From positions 1 to 33,364 of the forward strand of contig JAQUVM010000016.1 of assembly GCA_028693355.1 (NCBI GenBank): a stretch of 33,364 nucleotides of DNA, read 5' to 3'. The notes beneath the pieces are model-generated. The model saw only the letters and a list, made by a program, of their open reading frames with translations, made no database searches and was not told the origin of the DNA. The DNA is from Burkholderiales bacterium (GTDB lineage Bacteria > Pseudomonadota > Gammaproteobacteria > Burkholderiales > UBA11063). Position 1 is the stretch's first letter; every line of letters begins with the position of its first letter. Shown piece after piece: positions 8,368 through 16,684 of the stretch. A program made the translations under genes and the position numbers.

Positions 8368-9262
8368 AACCCATTACTCCATGATTAATTTTATCTATGA
8401 TATTGTCGTTAGTTGCAATACTAATAAATTGCATCCCTAGTTTTCGTGAATAATCCTTAATGTCTTGACGCCTAGTCTCAAAACTATTTTGATAGCGCTC
8501 ACGATTTTGAGTTGTTCCAGCTATTTTTAGCTTTTCTTTACCAGTTGCTGTAAACGTAAAACTACCCGCAAATTCTGGTAATACTGCTTCAAGAGGATCA
8601 TATGTCATGATATTTATGATTTGTGTTTTATGATTAATTTGGTTTAGATATGCTTTAGTTTCATTATCAAATTTACTAAAGTCACTTATAATAACTATAG
8701 TGCTACCATAATGTATTTTTTGCACCAGTTGTTTCAATGCTATTTTAAAAGAGTTATAGTGACTAAGCATTTTATCTTGATTTTGCAATACATTTATCAT
8801 ATTACTTATTGATTGACGTGTTCTTTCTGGTTTAAATAATTGAGCCTTATTATCATTAAAAATAATTCCACCAATTTGCTCTTGGTTTTCTAATGCTGCA
8901 AAACCAAGTAAAGATGCTATATTTGCAGCTAATACATTTTTGAAACAAACTTTTGTTCCAAAATTCATATTGCTAGATTGGTCAATAAATAAATATACAG
9001 CTCGCTCTCGTTCTTCCTTATACACTTTAGTATATGGTTTTCCAAGTCTTGCTGTTAATGACCAATGAATTAACCGAATATCATCACCGTTTTGATAGGG
9101 GCGAACTTCTTCAAAATCCACTCCTCGTCCTTTACTGTGTGATAAGCGATTACCTATTTGATGTGCACCTGATTTATAGCGGTTATCAAACATTTTAATA
9201 CTATTTGCATGATAACGCATATTTAGCATCTCATCAATTTGTGGAGTAATTCCTCTAGACAT
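8354..9262 (-). CDS. DUF58 domain protein of the bat operon
   Basis: The 302-residue protein has no membrane segments. It shows the DUF58 signature 'RGVDFEEVRPYQNGDDIRLI' followed by 'HW', and then a VWA-like fold starting 'AVYLFIDQSSNMNFG', where the metal site is a variant (DQSSN). DUF58 proteins are nearly always encoded next to MoxR ATPases and are thought to be cytoplasmic partners or adaptors, although the mechanism is not established. The gene starts 12 bases after moxR and overlaps the next gene, so it belongs firmly in this operon. Confidence 0.88.
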   Translation of the reverse strand: MSRGITPQIDEMLNMRYHANSIKMFDNRYKSGAHQIGNRLSHSKGRGVDFEEVRPYQNGDDIRLIHWSLTARLGKPYTKVYKEERERAVYLFIDQSSNMNFGTKVCFKNVLAANIASLLGFAALENQEQIGGIIFNDNKAQLFKPERTRQSISNMINVLQNQDKMLSHYNSFKIALKQLVQKIHYGSTIVIISDFSKFDNETKAYLNQINHKTQIINIMTYDPLEAVLPEFAGSFTFTATGKEKLKIAGTTQNRERYQNSFETRRQDIKDYSRKLGMQFISIATNDNIIDKINHGVMGYGCK

Positions 9263-9274
9263 ATTATTAACCTA

Positions 9275-10231
9275 TTATGGAATTGCCACTAAATTAAGAA
9301 TTTGATCGATAATTTTATCTGTAGTAACACCTTCAATTTCAGCTTCAAAATTTAGTAATATACGATGACGCAATACTTCGTGAATTACTGTGTGAATATC
9401 TGCAGGAATAATATAATCGCGACCTTCAAGCCATGCATTAGCACGAGATGCTTTTTCTAATGCAATTGTTCCACGAGGACTGCTGCCAAATTTGATTAAA
9501 CGAGCTAAATCATCAGAGTATTTATCTGGATAGCGAGTTGCCATAATCAATTGAATAATGTATTCTTCAATTGCACTACTTAAATGAATCTTATTAATTT
9601 CATCTTGGGCTGCAAAAATATCAATTTGCGTTAGATGAGGTTTATTTATTGTGTCAGGTAATATCTCGCCACGGTTTAATGCCAAAATTTGTGATTCTGC
9701 TTTTGCATCGGGGTAGTTAATTTTTACATATAGCATAAATCTATCTAATTGAGCTTCAGGTAATTGATATGTACCTTCTTGTTCAATTGGGTTTTGAGTT
9801 GCCATAACTAGAAATAGTTGCGGCAATGGATAAGTTTTTTTACCAATAGTTATTTGTTTTTCACCCATAGCCTCTAAAAGTGCCGATTGTACTTTTGCTG
9901 GTGCTCTGTTTATTTCATCTGCGAGTAAAAAATTATGAAATAATGGACCTTCTTGGAAAGTAAAACCATGTTTTTCTGGAATATAAATATCAGTACCAGT
10001 TAAATCAGCAGGTAATAGGTCAGGTGTAAATTGAATACGATGATATGAGCAATCAATACATGATGATAATGTTTTAATAGCTGTTGTTTTAGCTAAGCCA
10101 GGAGCTCCTTCTACAAGTAGGTGTCCTCCTGTTAATAATGAAATAACTAAACGTTTGTTTAATTCACTTTGACCAACTATTTTGTGGTTCATATAATCAA
10201 GTAAATTTAAGAATGCTGGCTGTACCGACAT
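9275..10231 (-). CDS. moxR: MoxR-type AAA+ ATPase
   Basis: The protein has 318 residues. It carries a Walker A 'GAPGLAKT' at residues 42-49, a Walker B region 'FLLADEINRAPAKVQSALLE', and sensor 1 in 'ATQNPIEQEGTYQLPEAQLD', followed by an Arg-finger region and a C-terminal lid. These are all hallmarks of the MoxR subfamily. MoxR proteins act as chaperone-like ATPases on VWA-domain clients, here presumably the DUF58, BatA and BatB proteins encoded just downstream. It is the first gene of the operon, with a promoter-like sequence about 40 bases upstream. Confidence 0.93.
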   Translation of the reverse strand: MSVQPAFLNLLDYMNHKIVGQSELNKRLVISLLTGGHLLVEGAPGLAKTTAIKTLSSCIDCSYHRIQFTPDLLPADLTGTDIYIPEKHGFTFQEGPLFHNFLLADEINRAPAKVQSALLEAMGEKQITIGKKTYPLPQLFLVMATQNPIEQEGTYQLPEAQLDRFMLYVKINYPDAKAESQILALNRGEILPDTINKPHLTQIDIFAAQDEINKIHLSSAIEEYIIQLIMATRYPDKYSDDLARLIKFGSSPRGTIALEKASRANAWLEGRDYIIPADIHTVIHEVLRHRILLNFEAEIEGVTTDKIIDQILNLVAIP

Positions 10232-10267
10232 AGTATTAGCTCCAAATAATATTATTTTAATTTCAGA

Positions 10268-10297
10268 ATTATATATGGTTGTTAGTTACTTTTTCAA
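10268..10297 (-). promoter_or_regulatory. Promoter of the bat operon
   Basis: On the minus strand a TTGAAA (10292-10297) and a perfect TATAAT (10268-10273) are separated by 18 bases, about 37 bases before the moxR start. It is the best sigma-70-like match in this intergenic gap and fits the operon boundary after the glutaminase gene. Confidence 0.5.
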
Positions 10298-10393
10298 GTC
10301 TAAGAGTAATTAACTATATTCTTGTATTATTTAAAAATAAAATATCTAATAAAGTTATTAAAGATTTTTACGTTAATACCATTATGGTGTGTA

Positions 10394-11380
10394 TTATTTT
10401 GTATTGAAAATATTTTCATCAGTAGCTTTTGCTATATATTTGATAGCTTCTTGTGCTCGTACACTATTTCCATAAGAATCTAATGGTGGAGAATAAGCTG
10501 CAATTGCATATTTACCTGGTACTACTGCGATTATACCTCCTGATACACCACTTTTTGCTGGTATTCCAACGTTATACATCCACGTTCCTGAATAGTCATA
10601 CATGCCAGCTGTTGCCATTTGCGAGAGTAGCTTAGGAATTAATTTAGCATTTAGTAATTGTTTACCGTTAAAAATTGATTTGCCATTGTTAGCCAAGACT
10701 GATGCCATTTGTGCTAATTCAATAGTTGATACATCAACCGAACATTCACGAGTATATATATCTAAGGTTTCGTTCATGTCTCCATAAAAGCTTTTGTGTG
10801 AAATTAGCAGTTGAGTTATAGCTTGATTATGTTGATTAGAGTCCATTTCTGATTTATAAACATCTTGATTTAGGCTAAGTTTAGCATTAGCATAGTCATT
10901 AAGATTATTTGAAATAAGATTCCATTTGTCATCCATGCCTTCTGCATTAATTAAGCTAATTGTAGCTATAGCACCTGCATTTACTAAACCATTACCAGTT
11001 TTAGTTGGTTGTTGTTCAATCGCTGTTATAGAGTTAAATGGTAGACCAGTTGCTTCTGAGCCAATTTTTTCTAAAACTTCATCTGCTCCATGTTGTTGTA
11101 AAGCTAAAGATAATGCAAATATTTTTGAAATTGATTCTAGTGGAAATTTGGCTTTTACATTACCCGCCGAATAAACTTTACCATCTACTGTAATAAGCGT
11201 AATTGCATATAAGTTTTTGTTATATTTAGCTAACTCTGGAATATAGTCTGCAACTTTTCCTCTGTTATCATTTTTGTATTTACTATATGCTTGATCAACT
11301 ATTTTTTGATAGTTTACATTGTCAGCGTATACAGCTGTTATTCCAAATGATAGTACTAGTGGTAAATACAATTTTCTCAT
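10394..11380 (-). CDS. glsA: Glutaminase A with signal peptide
   Basis: This 328-residue serine-dependent beta-lactamase-fold glutaminase converts L-glutamine to glutamate and ammonia. The catalytic SxxK motif is Ser83-Ile-Ser-Lys86 within 'FPLESISKIF'. Other family blocks are 'GLPFNSI', 'NAGAIATISL' and the C-terminal 'KSGVSGGIIAVVPGKYAIA'. Unlike typical bacterial GlsA, it starts with a clear signal peptide ('LPLVLSFGITAVYA' before Asp20), so export to the periplasm is predicted. It stands alone between the bat operon and the SRP RNA gene. No convincing promoter was picked out among the AT-rich upstream bases. Confidence 0.92.
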   Translation of the reverse strand: MRKLYLPLVLSFGITAVYADNVNYQKIVDQAYSKYKNDNRGKVADYIPELAKYNKNLYAITLITVDGKVYSAGNVKAKFPLESISKIFALSLALQQHGADEVLEKIGSEATGLPFNSITAIEQQPTKTGNGLVNAGAIATISLINAEGMDDKWNLISNNLNDYANAKLSLNQDVYKSEMDSNQHNQAITQLLISHKSFYGDMNETLDIYTRECSVDVSTIELAQMASVLANNGKSIFNGKQLLNAKLIPKLLSQMATAGMYDYSGTWMYNVGIPAKSGVSGGIIAVVPGKYAIAAYSPPLDSYGNSVRAQEAIKYIAKATDENIFNTK

Positions 11381-11530
11381 GTTAATTTATGTTTCCGTAA
11401 TTAAGGTTAATGATATAGGATATTTTATATCATTTTTTAGTATTGAATATAACTTATGTGTTTATTTATGATATTTTAAAATATGAAATTTAGGATGTTT
11501 ATATAAGTTGAGTATATTTTTTGAGGGAGA

Positions 11531-11625
11531 GGTGAGCCTTTACCTTGGCACTTGCTATTTCGCATATGGCTGCTTCGTTCCCGACCTGACCAGATTTTGC
11601 GAGGAGCAATGCAAGGAGACCCACC
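11531..11625 (-). ncRNA. ffs: 4.5S RNA, signal recognition particle RNA (small bacterial type)
   Basis: Read on the minus strand, this stretch contains the near-invariant SRP apical loop and asymmetric internal loop, GGTCAGGTCGGGAACGAAGC (E. coli has GGTCAGGTCCGGAAGGAAGC). The rest folds into the expected single long hairpin. GGTGGG (11620-11625) pairs with CTCACC (11531-11536), CCTTG with CAAGG, TTGCT with AGCAA, and TCGCA with TGCGA. The core is about 95 nt and the exact ends are not certain. GGAGA at 11637-11641 and TCTCC at 11526-11530 could extend the helix. The RNA binds Ffh and targets membrane proteins. A promoter lies just upstream. The short plus-strand reading frame across this region is not a gene. 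Confidence 0.93.
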
Positions 11626-11641
11626 ATTGTTTGAGGTCTCC

Positions 11642-11671
11642 ATTATACTATATTTATATAGATAATCTCAA
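11642..11671 (-). promoter_or_regulatory. Promoter of the 4.5S RNA gene
   Basis: On the minus strand TTGAGA (11666-11671) and a perfect TATAAT (11642-11647) are 18 bases apart. The expected start falls near 11635-11637, just before the RNA hairpin, leaving a short 5' leader that RNase P could remove as in E. coli. Confidence 0.65.
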
Positions 11672-11716
11672 GATATTTCAATTAGTGGCAAGTAGTACAG
11701 ATAAAAAATACAAGAT

Positions 11717-11738
11717 AACGTACATATATTTGTACGTT
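11717..11738 (-). terminator. Perfect 8-bp dyad downstream of ybaB, possible terminator
   Basis: AACGTACA (11717-11724) and TGTACGTT (11731-11738) form a perfect stem with a 6-base loop, about 50 bases past the ybaB stop. On the minus strand it is followed by a T run only after several other bases, so termination would be weak. An operator or other binding site is equally possible. Confidence 0.35.
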
Positions 11739-11789
11739 AATAGTATTTTTTGAGGTGCTACAATGATAAAATTGAAAGATTATGATAGA

Positions 11790-12119
11790 TTAAAATGGAA
11801 ATTTAAATCCACCTGGCATTGATGGCATACCAGATGTAGCAGATCCCATTTTTGATTGGCTTTGATCTTCAATTTTACGGTTTGCATCATTAATAGCCGC
11901 AGCTATTAGGTCTTCTAACATTTCTTTGTCGTCCATTACAGATTCATCAATCATAACTTTTTTTATATCGTGTTTACCAGTCATGATTACTTTTACCATA
12001 CCAGCTCCAGATTCGCCTTCTACTTCTAGTTTTGCGATTTCTTCTTGAGCTTTTTCCATGTTCTTTTGCATTTCTTGAGCTTTTTTCATTAAGCCAGCCA
12101 ATTGATTTTTATCAAACAT
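11790..12119 (-). CDS. ybaB: YbaB/EbfC nucleoid-associated protein
   Basis: The 109-residue protein matches YbaB/EbfC in length and layout: a Met/Lys/Gln-rich first helix ('[21 protein letters not shown]'), a central beta part ('[18 protein letters not shown]'), and an '[10 protein letters not shown]' helix. The C-terminus is Gly/Met/Pro-rich and flexible. The family forms DNA-binding dimers and is almost always next to dnaX, as here (14-base gap, AAAGGA before the ATG). recR, which usually follows in this cluster, is absent. Confidence 0.94.
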   Translation of the reverse strand: MFDKNQLAGLMKKAQEMQKNMEKAQEEIAKLEVEGESGAGMVKVIMTGKHDIKKVMIDESVMDDKEMLEDLIAAAINDANRKIEDQSQSKMGSATSGMPSMPGGFKFPF

Positions 12120-12133
12120 TTTAGTTCCTTTAA

Positions 12134-13882
12134 TTATATTACTTGTATTGAGTTAGGGGTTATTTTAGCAGAAAAATTATTTAACATATCCTGAATTATT
12201 TCATCATTGTTTATACTATTTACTGCTTCTATCTGTTTTTGTTCAATTTTTGTTTTTTGAACTTCTTTTAAAGAATCCTTTATTTGCTCCTCTACAAAGT
12301 TGAAACTGATATCAAAGTCTTGCTGGTATGTGCTAAACAAGATCTTTTCAATGAAATCTACAGTTTCTGCATTTATAGAGTTTTGGTATACGGAATTAAT
12401 ATTTAGTTGAATTTCATTATCACGAATATTATTGTGTTGAGTTGCATTATTCATTACCATACCTATACTGCTTGGAATGGCACTAAAATCTAGCTCACTT
12501 ACAAAATCTATCCAAGAAGAAAAATGCTTATCCTCAGAGGGTAAGTTGTCTTCATTATCTTTAGATGTGGCATTTTCTTCTACCAGTTCTTCATCTGATG
12601 TGATGCTTTCTTCCCAAGGAGGATTATCACTTGCTTTTTGCTGTGGGGCGGAAGTTACTTTATTTTTTTCTTCAATGATTACTTTTTCTGTAATAGGCGT
12701 AGCTTCAATTATTATTTCTGTAGTTTCTATTATTTTAGGTTTTAAATCTATCTGATTGGTTTGAATAGATGTTTTAGCATTGTTAGATTGAATTACAATT
12801 TCTTTTTCTTTATCACTACCAATGGTAAAAGCAACCATGCGAAGTAATGTCATAGTGAAAATAGGGTATTTTTGATTTGACTTACGTATTTGTTCTAAGC
12901 CTAGATTACTAATTTCAAAATATAACTGGCAGTCTTGCAGGGATATTTTACTAGCTAATTCTTGAATATTCTCAGACGTATTTTGAGTGCTTAGTTGCGC
13001 AATACTAATTTTGAATAATGTTTCACTAATTTGCTCTAAAATACTTTCTAAATTTGCTCCTTCAGAGCTCAATCGTTGGCACGTATTTACAATTAAATTA
13101 CTATTTTTATTGATAATTGCATCAAATATGGTAAATATACTACTGTCATCACTGATTCCAAGCATTTGTTGTACAGTTGTTAAATCAATGCTACTACTTG
13201 AAAAGGCAATTGCTTGGTCTGTGAGTGATAGAGCATCACGCATACTACCATTAGCAGCAATAGCAAGTTTTTCTAATGCGTTTAATTCAAATAATTGTTG
13301 TTCTTTGGTTAAAATATTTGCTAAATGAGCTTCAATCTCTTGTGCAGATAAATTACGTAATTTAAGTTGTAAACAACGAGACAGTACAGTAATGGGAACT
13401 TTTTGTGGATCCGTAGTTGCTAAAATGAAAACAACATGTGTAGGAGGCTCTTCTAATGTTTTTAGCATTGCATTAAATGCAGACTTAGAAAGCATATGTA
13501 CTTCATCAATAATATAAATTTTATACTGGCCACTAGTTGGGGCATATTGAGAGTTTTCTAAAACTTCACGTATATTGTCTACTCCAGTATTTGATGCTGC
13601 ATCTATTTCAATAACATCAACAAATCGTCCTATATCTATTTCTTTACAGTTGTCGCAAGTTCCACATGGTTCATTATTTTCTGGCGATAGGCAATTAAGT
13701 GCTTTTGCAATAATTCTAGCGATAGTTGTCTTACCAACCCCACGAGTACCTGTTAGTAAATAAGCGTGATGCAATCGTTGCTTTGCAATGATATTTTGTA
13801 AAATAGTTACAGCATTATTTTGACCAACCAAATCTTTAAATTTTTTTGGGCGCCATTTACGTGCTAAAACAGTATGTGCCAT
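12134..13882 (-). CDS. dnaX: DNA polymerase III tau (and possibly gamma) clamp-loader subunit
   Basis: The 582-residue protein opens with '[17 protein letters not shown]'. It has Walker A 'GTRGVGKTT' at about residues 45-53 and a four-Cys zinc module ('[16 protein letters not shown]'). Walker B is 'IIDEVHMLS', and sensor 1 and the SRC motif ('LSRCLQL') follow. Domain III runs to about residue 370. A Glu/Ser/Thr-rich linker then leads to a C-terminal domain that would bind the polymerase alpha subunit and DnaB, so the full-length product is tau. A run of seven A residues in the coding strand at codons 405-407 could produce a shorter gamma-like form (see separate entry). ybaB follows 14 bases downstream. 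The ATG lies 161 bases after rapZ, probably with its own promoter. Confidence 0.96.
   Translation of the reverse strand: MAHTVLARKWRPKKFKDLVGQNNAVTILQNIIAKQRLHHAYLLTGTRGVGKTTIARIIAKALNCLSPENNEPCGTCDNCKEIDIGRFVDVIEIDAASNTGVDNIREVLENSQYAPTSGQYKIYIIDEVHMLSKSAFNAMLKTLEEPPTHVVFILATTDPQKVPITVLSRCLQLKLRNLSAQEIEAHLANILTKEQQLFELNALEKLAIAANGSMRDALSLTDQAIAFSSSSIDLTTVQQMLGISDDSSIFTIFDAIINKNSNLIVNTCQRLSSEGANLESILEQISETLFKISIAQLSTQNTSENIQELASKISLQDCQLYFEISNLGLEQIRKSNQKYPIFTMTLLRMVAFTIGSDKEKEIVIQSNNAKTSIQTNQIDLKPKIIETTEIIIEATPITEKVIIEEKNKVTSAPQQKASDNPPWEESITSDEELVEENATSKDNEDNLPSEDKHFSSWIDFVSELDFSAIPSSIGMVMNNATQHNNIRDNEIQLNINSVYQNSINAETVDFIEKILFSTYQQDFDISFNFVEEQIKDSLKEVQKTKIEQKQIEAVNSINNDEIIQDMLNNFSAKITPNSIQVI
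12660..12670 (-). other. Candidate slippage site in dnaX giving a gamma-like product
   Basis: The coding strand reads GAA GAA AAA AAT AAA, an A7 run (12663-12669). A -1 ribosomal slip, or insertion of one A during transcription, reads AAA AAA TAA and stops at once (TAA at 12662-12660). The product would be about 407 residues and would end just after domains I-III, close to the 431-residue E. coli gamma. The heptamer A AAA AAT is weaker than the E. coli A AAA AAG, and no clear stimulating stem-loop was found. Confidence 0.35.
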
Positions 13883-13939
13883 ATACTTCTTTGTCTTTCT
13901 GTATTCTTTTTATTTAAATTATGAGGTTATTAAACTTTT

Positions 13940-13981
13940 AAAATGCTTCTTATATAAAATAAATAGATTAAGATGCATTTT
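13940..13981 (-). terminator. Imperfect stem-loop between rapZ and dnaX
   Basis: Arms 13940-13952 and 13969-13981 pair over 12 of 13 positions (one mismatch) around a 16-base loop. On the minus strand the right arm ends in TTTT, then AAAAG, so it may be a weak terminator for the rsfS-hprK-rapZ transcript. The rest of the 161-base gap shows nothing distinct. Confidence 0.35.
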
Positions 13982-14043
13982 CTATGAGTTTATTTTGTTC
14001 ATAATTTAAATATTACGACTAGTTTTATTTTTATGATATCTTG

Positions 14044-14901
14044 TTATTTATTATCATTAATTATCATTTGACGATGGCGAGTTATAACTGTATATGGAAA
14101 TTTATCACGGATCATTTTACTAATGCTCTCTGCTAAATACACTGAGCGATGCTTTCCACCAGTACAACCAATTCCGATTGTTAAATAGTTGCGATTATCA
14201 TTACTAAAATTATCAAACCATCCACTTATCATATTATATATATCATTTTTCATTTGTATAACTTGCGGTTCTTTTTCTAAAAAATTAATAATTGGTTCTT
14301 GTGTACCATTAAAATCTTTTATATCTTTAGAGTAGTGTGGATTAGGTAAACATCTAACGTCAAAAACAAAGTCTGAATCACTTGGAAGACCATATTTAAA
14401 ACCAAATGATTGTACAATGATGTTCATTTGTTTAGAGTCGGCTTCAACAAAATCTTTTACCAATTTTCGTAATGCATTAGCAGATAAGTCACTAGTATCT
14501 ATGCGATGAGATAAATGTGCAATTTCACTTAAATTATTACGTTCAAATTCAATACTTTCCTCAATTGTTCTTGTCTCATTTGTTAGGGGATGTCTGCGCC
14601 TTGTTTCAGAAAGTCTAGTTACTAAGCAATGATCATTAGCATCCAGATACAAAAGTTTTAAATTAATTCCATTGTTTTTTAAAACTTTTAGTACTTTTGG
14701 TAGATGTCGCAATAAAGGGCTAGTTTTTGTATCAATACCAATTGCAATTTTATTATAATTAAATTCGGTATATAATAAAATGAGCTGCTCTAACATTATT
14801 AACGGAATATTATCTACGCAATAATAATTATTATCTTCTAAAATCCTTAGTGCAGTTGATTTACCTGCACCAGAAACACCGCTAACCAAAATTATTTTCA
14901 T
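14044..14901 (-). CDS. rapZ: RapZ, RNase adapter protein / nucleotide-binding protein
   Basis: The protein has 285 residues, the standard length. Walker A is 'GVSGAGKST' at residues 8-16, and the N-terminal kinase-like domain includes 'ETRRRHPL'. The C-terminal domain has 'FDVRCLPNP' and 'TIGIGCTGGKHRSVYLAE', the latter typical of the RNA-binding/tetramerising part. In E. coli RapZ binds the sRNA GlmZ and presents it to RNase E to control glucosamine-6-phosphate synthase. Whether that circuit exists here cannot be judged. The ATG overlaps the hprK stop (ATGA). Confidence 0.95.
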   Translation of the reverse strand: MKIILVSGVSGAGKSTALRILEDNNYYCVDNIPLIMLEQLILLYTEFNYNKIAIGIDTKTSPLLRHLPKVLKVLKNNGINLKLLYLDANDHCLVTRLSETRRRHPLTNETRTIEESIEFERNNLSEIAHLSHRIDTSDLSANALRKLVKDFVEADSKQMNIIVQSFGFKYGLPSDSDFVFDVRCLPNPHYSKDIKDFNGTQEPIINFLEKEPQVIQMKNDIYNMISGWFDNFSNDNRNYLTIGIGCTGGKHRSVYLAESISKMIRDKFPYTVITRHRQMIINDNK

Positions 14902-15515
14902 TCTGAGGAACCTTGAATAAAGTTAGACTGACCATTAATAAATGCTTCATGCGAATCATAACCATCTGATTTAGCGGTAGCATATTTCACAATTAACTCT
15001 ACTAAAATCGGTAAATTACGATTTGCTCCTATAGGTAATAAATACATTGGAAATTTTTTTCCTAGCACGCTAATTTCTTCTACCAATTGTTTTAATCTAT
15101 CTTGATTAATAATATCAAGCATATCGTTATCAACTAGTTTTATGACCAGAAAAAGAGGTAAATTCTTACAAAGAATATCTTTTCCAAATAAATGCTTTGC
15201 GTTAACAAATCCTATTCCTCGAACTTCCATAAATCCAAGTCCAAATTCTTGTGGCGAGCTTAAAATTATTTCATTACCAAATTTAGTTCCCTCAACCAGG
15301 TCATCGCAAATTAAACGATGTCCTCTATCGATTAGTTCTAAGCCAATCTCGCTTTTACCTACGCCGCTTTTGCCAATTATAACAATACCTTTTCCAAATA
15401 TCTCTAGTGCAATTCCATGGTGAGCAATAGATTCATTTGTCATAACTAGAGTATCTTCTATAGTTGAATCACTGGTAAATAATTCAAGTTGGTCATTATT
15501 CAGGTCGTATACCAT
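14898..15515 (-). CDS. hprK: HPr kinase/phosphorylase, catalytic domain only
   Basis: The 205-residue protein covers only the C-terminal kinase/phosphorylase domain of HprK, which is usually about 310-320 residues. Walker A 'GKSGVGKS' is at residues 48-55. The 'HRLICDD' acidic patch is at about 66-72, the HprK signature 'FMEVRGIGFVN' at about 95-105, and 'GANRNLPILVE' near the end. An in-frame TAG lies only 15 bases upstream of the ATG, inside rsfS, so the missing N-terminal domain is not simply an annotation error. The protein would phosphorylate or dephosphorylate a seryl residue on HPr-type PTS proteins. No ptsH, ptsI or ptsN lies in the window. It overlaps rsfS by 20 bases and rapZ by four. 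Confidence 0.88.
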   Translation of the reverse strand: MVYDLNNDQLELFTSDSTIEDTLVMTNESIAHHGIALEIFGKGIVIIGKSGVGKSEIGLELIDRGHRLICDDLVEGTKFGNEIILSSPQEFGLGFMEVRGIGFVNAKHLFGKDILCKNLPLFLVIKLVDNDMLDIINQDRLKQLVEEISVLGKKFPMYLLPIGANRNLPILVELIVKYATAKSDGYDSHEAFINGQSNFIQGSSE

Positions 15516-15831
15516 TCCATAAGCTTTCTAAATCATAATATGTCCTAACTTGTGGAAGCATTACATGCACAACCACATCACCAGAATCAACTAACACCCA
15601 TTCACCACCAGCTTCGCCTTCAACGCCTACTATATTTATATTATTGGCTTTAAATTCTTCTCTAACATTGTTTGCCAAAGATTTTACTTGACGGTTAGAG
15701 CTTCCTGTACATACGATCATTTTGCTAAATAATGGTGATAATCCCACTGTATCAATTACTTTTATATTATCACCTTTTATATCTTCTAATGCATTTACTG
15801 CAACTTTTGTTATTTGATCTATTGTTAACAT
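15496..15831 (-). CDS. rsfS: RsfS (RsfA/YbeB), ribosomal silencing factor
   Basis: The 111-residue protein shows the family blocks 'KGDNIKVIDTVGLSPLFSKM', 'VCTGSSNRQVKSLANNV', 'GEAGGEWVLVDSGDVVVHV' and 'YYDLESLW'. RsfS binds ribosomal protein uL14 on the 50S subunit and blocks subunit joining under starvation. In many bacteria it directly follows nadD. Here nadD is also upstream on the same strand, but a 220-base AT-rich gap separates them, so rsfS may have its own promoter. A TATAAT is present in the gap without a good -35. Confidence 0.95.
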   Translation of the reverse strand: MLTIDQITKVAVNALEDIKGDNIKVIDTVGLSPLFSKMIVCTGSSNRQVKSLANNVREEFKANNINIVGVEGEAGGEWVLVDSGDVVVHVMLPQVRTYYDLESLWNGIRPE

Positions 15832-16051
15832 ATTTTTCTTTCTATTAAGGACACTATTACAACCTAAAATATTGATTATAACTAATTCACTATAAACTGT
15901 ATTGCTTGATTTGATTCTAATCTATATTTATAGATATTGTCACTCATTACATTGTACATTTTAATCTGAACTTAGTTATATGTAATATACACTTTACCAT
16001 ATTTTTACAGTATTTATAGTCCAATTAAAATACTGAGAGTTTATTTTTAAA

Positions 16052-16684
16052 TTATTTTTTTATGTATAAATTATTATTCATTATATATTGGTAAACATCA
16101 CGGTCAACTAGGGAGTTTACATTACCTGCTACGATATTACTTCTAATTTTTGTTGAAGAAATATCAATAGGCGAAAAGTTAGTTAAGTAAATTTGCCCAT
16201 AAGCTTGTGAAGATATTTTATTACATAACCTAGAGTTTATTTCATTTTGTAAGGAGATTGATGCATCTGATATTTGATATTTAGGCCTCATAGCTACAAT
16301 AAAATTAGTTAAATTAAATAATTCTTCCCAATTATCCCACGAGCTTAGATTAATCAATGAGTCTCCACCAATAATAAACCAAAATGGAGTGCTATTTCCA
16401 TATTTACTTCTTAATCTTTTTAAAGTATCTACAGATGGGCTAAATATTTTTTGTTCGATTTCATTTAACTCAATATCAATCTGCTTACTGTATTTATCTG
16501 CGATTATTTTCAGCATAGCCAGACGTTCGTTTTCATTTGCAATTGGTTTTGGCTTATAGTTAGGTGTACCTGAATTTGGCATTAAACTAACTTTTGCATT
16601 TAGTATTTTATTAATATGTAAGGCTAGTTTAATGTGCCCATTATGTATAGGATCAAAAGTTCCACCAAAAAATATTTTTATCAT
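16052..16684 (-). CDS. nadD: Nicotinate-nucleotide adenylyltransferase
   Basis: The 210-residue protein has the nucleotidyltransferase motif 'GGTFDPIHNGH' at residues 7-17 and the second motif 'ISSTKIRSNI' near residue 180. A 'FIIGGDSLINLSSWDNWEEL' block, typical of NadD, lies in between. The enzyme joins nicotinate mononucleotide and ATP in NAD synthesis. Its ATG overlaps the cvpA stop by one base (TAATG), making it the last gene of a six-gene run. Confidence 0.95.
   Translation of the reverse strand: MIKIFFGGTFDPIHNGHIKLALHINKILNAKVSLMPNSGTPNYKPKPIANENERLAMLKIIADKYSKQIDIELNEIEQKIFSPSVDTLKRLRSKYGNSTPFWFIIGGDSLINLSSWDNWEELFNLTNFIVAMRPKYQISDASISLQNEINSRLCNKISSQAYGQIYLTNFSPIDISSTKIRSNIVAGNVNSLVDRDVYQYIMNNNLYIKK

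Noticed and set aside
11508..11753. 81-codon plus-strand reading frame
   Set aside because: It runs across the minus-strand 4.5S RNA hairpin and its promoter, and the translation has no domain-like features.
13841..13847. A7 run near the start of dnaX
   Set aside because: It encodes Lys-Lys in a conserved N-terminal motif, and slipping there would give only a tiny fragment. It shows that A7 runs arise by chance in such AT-rich DNA.
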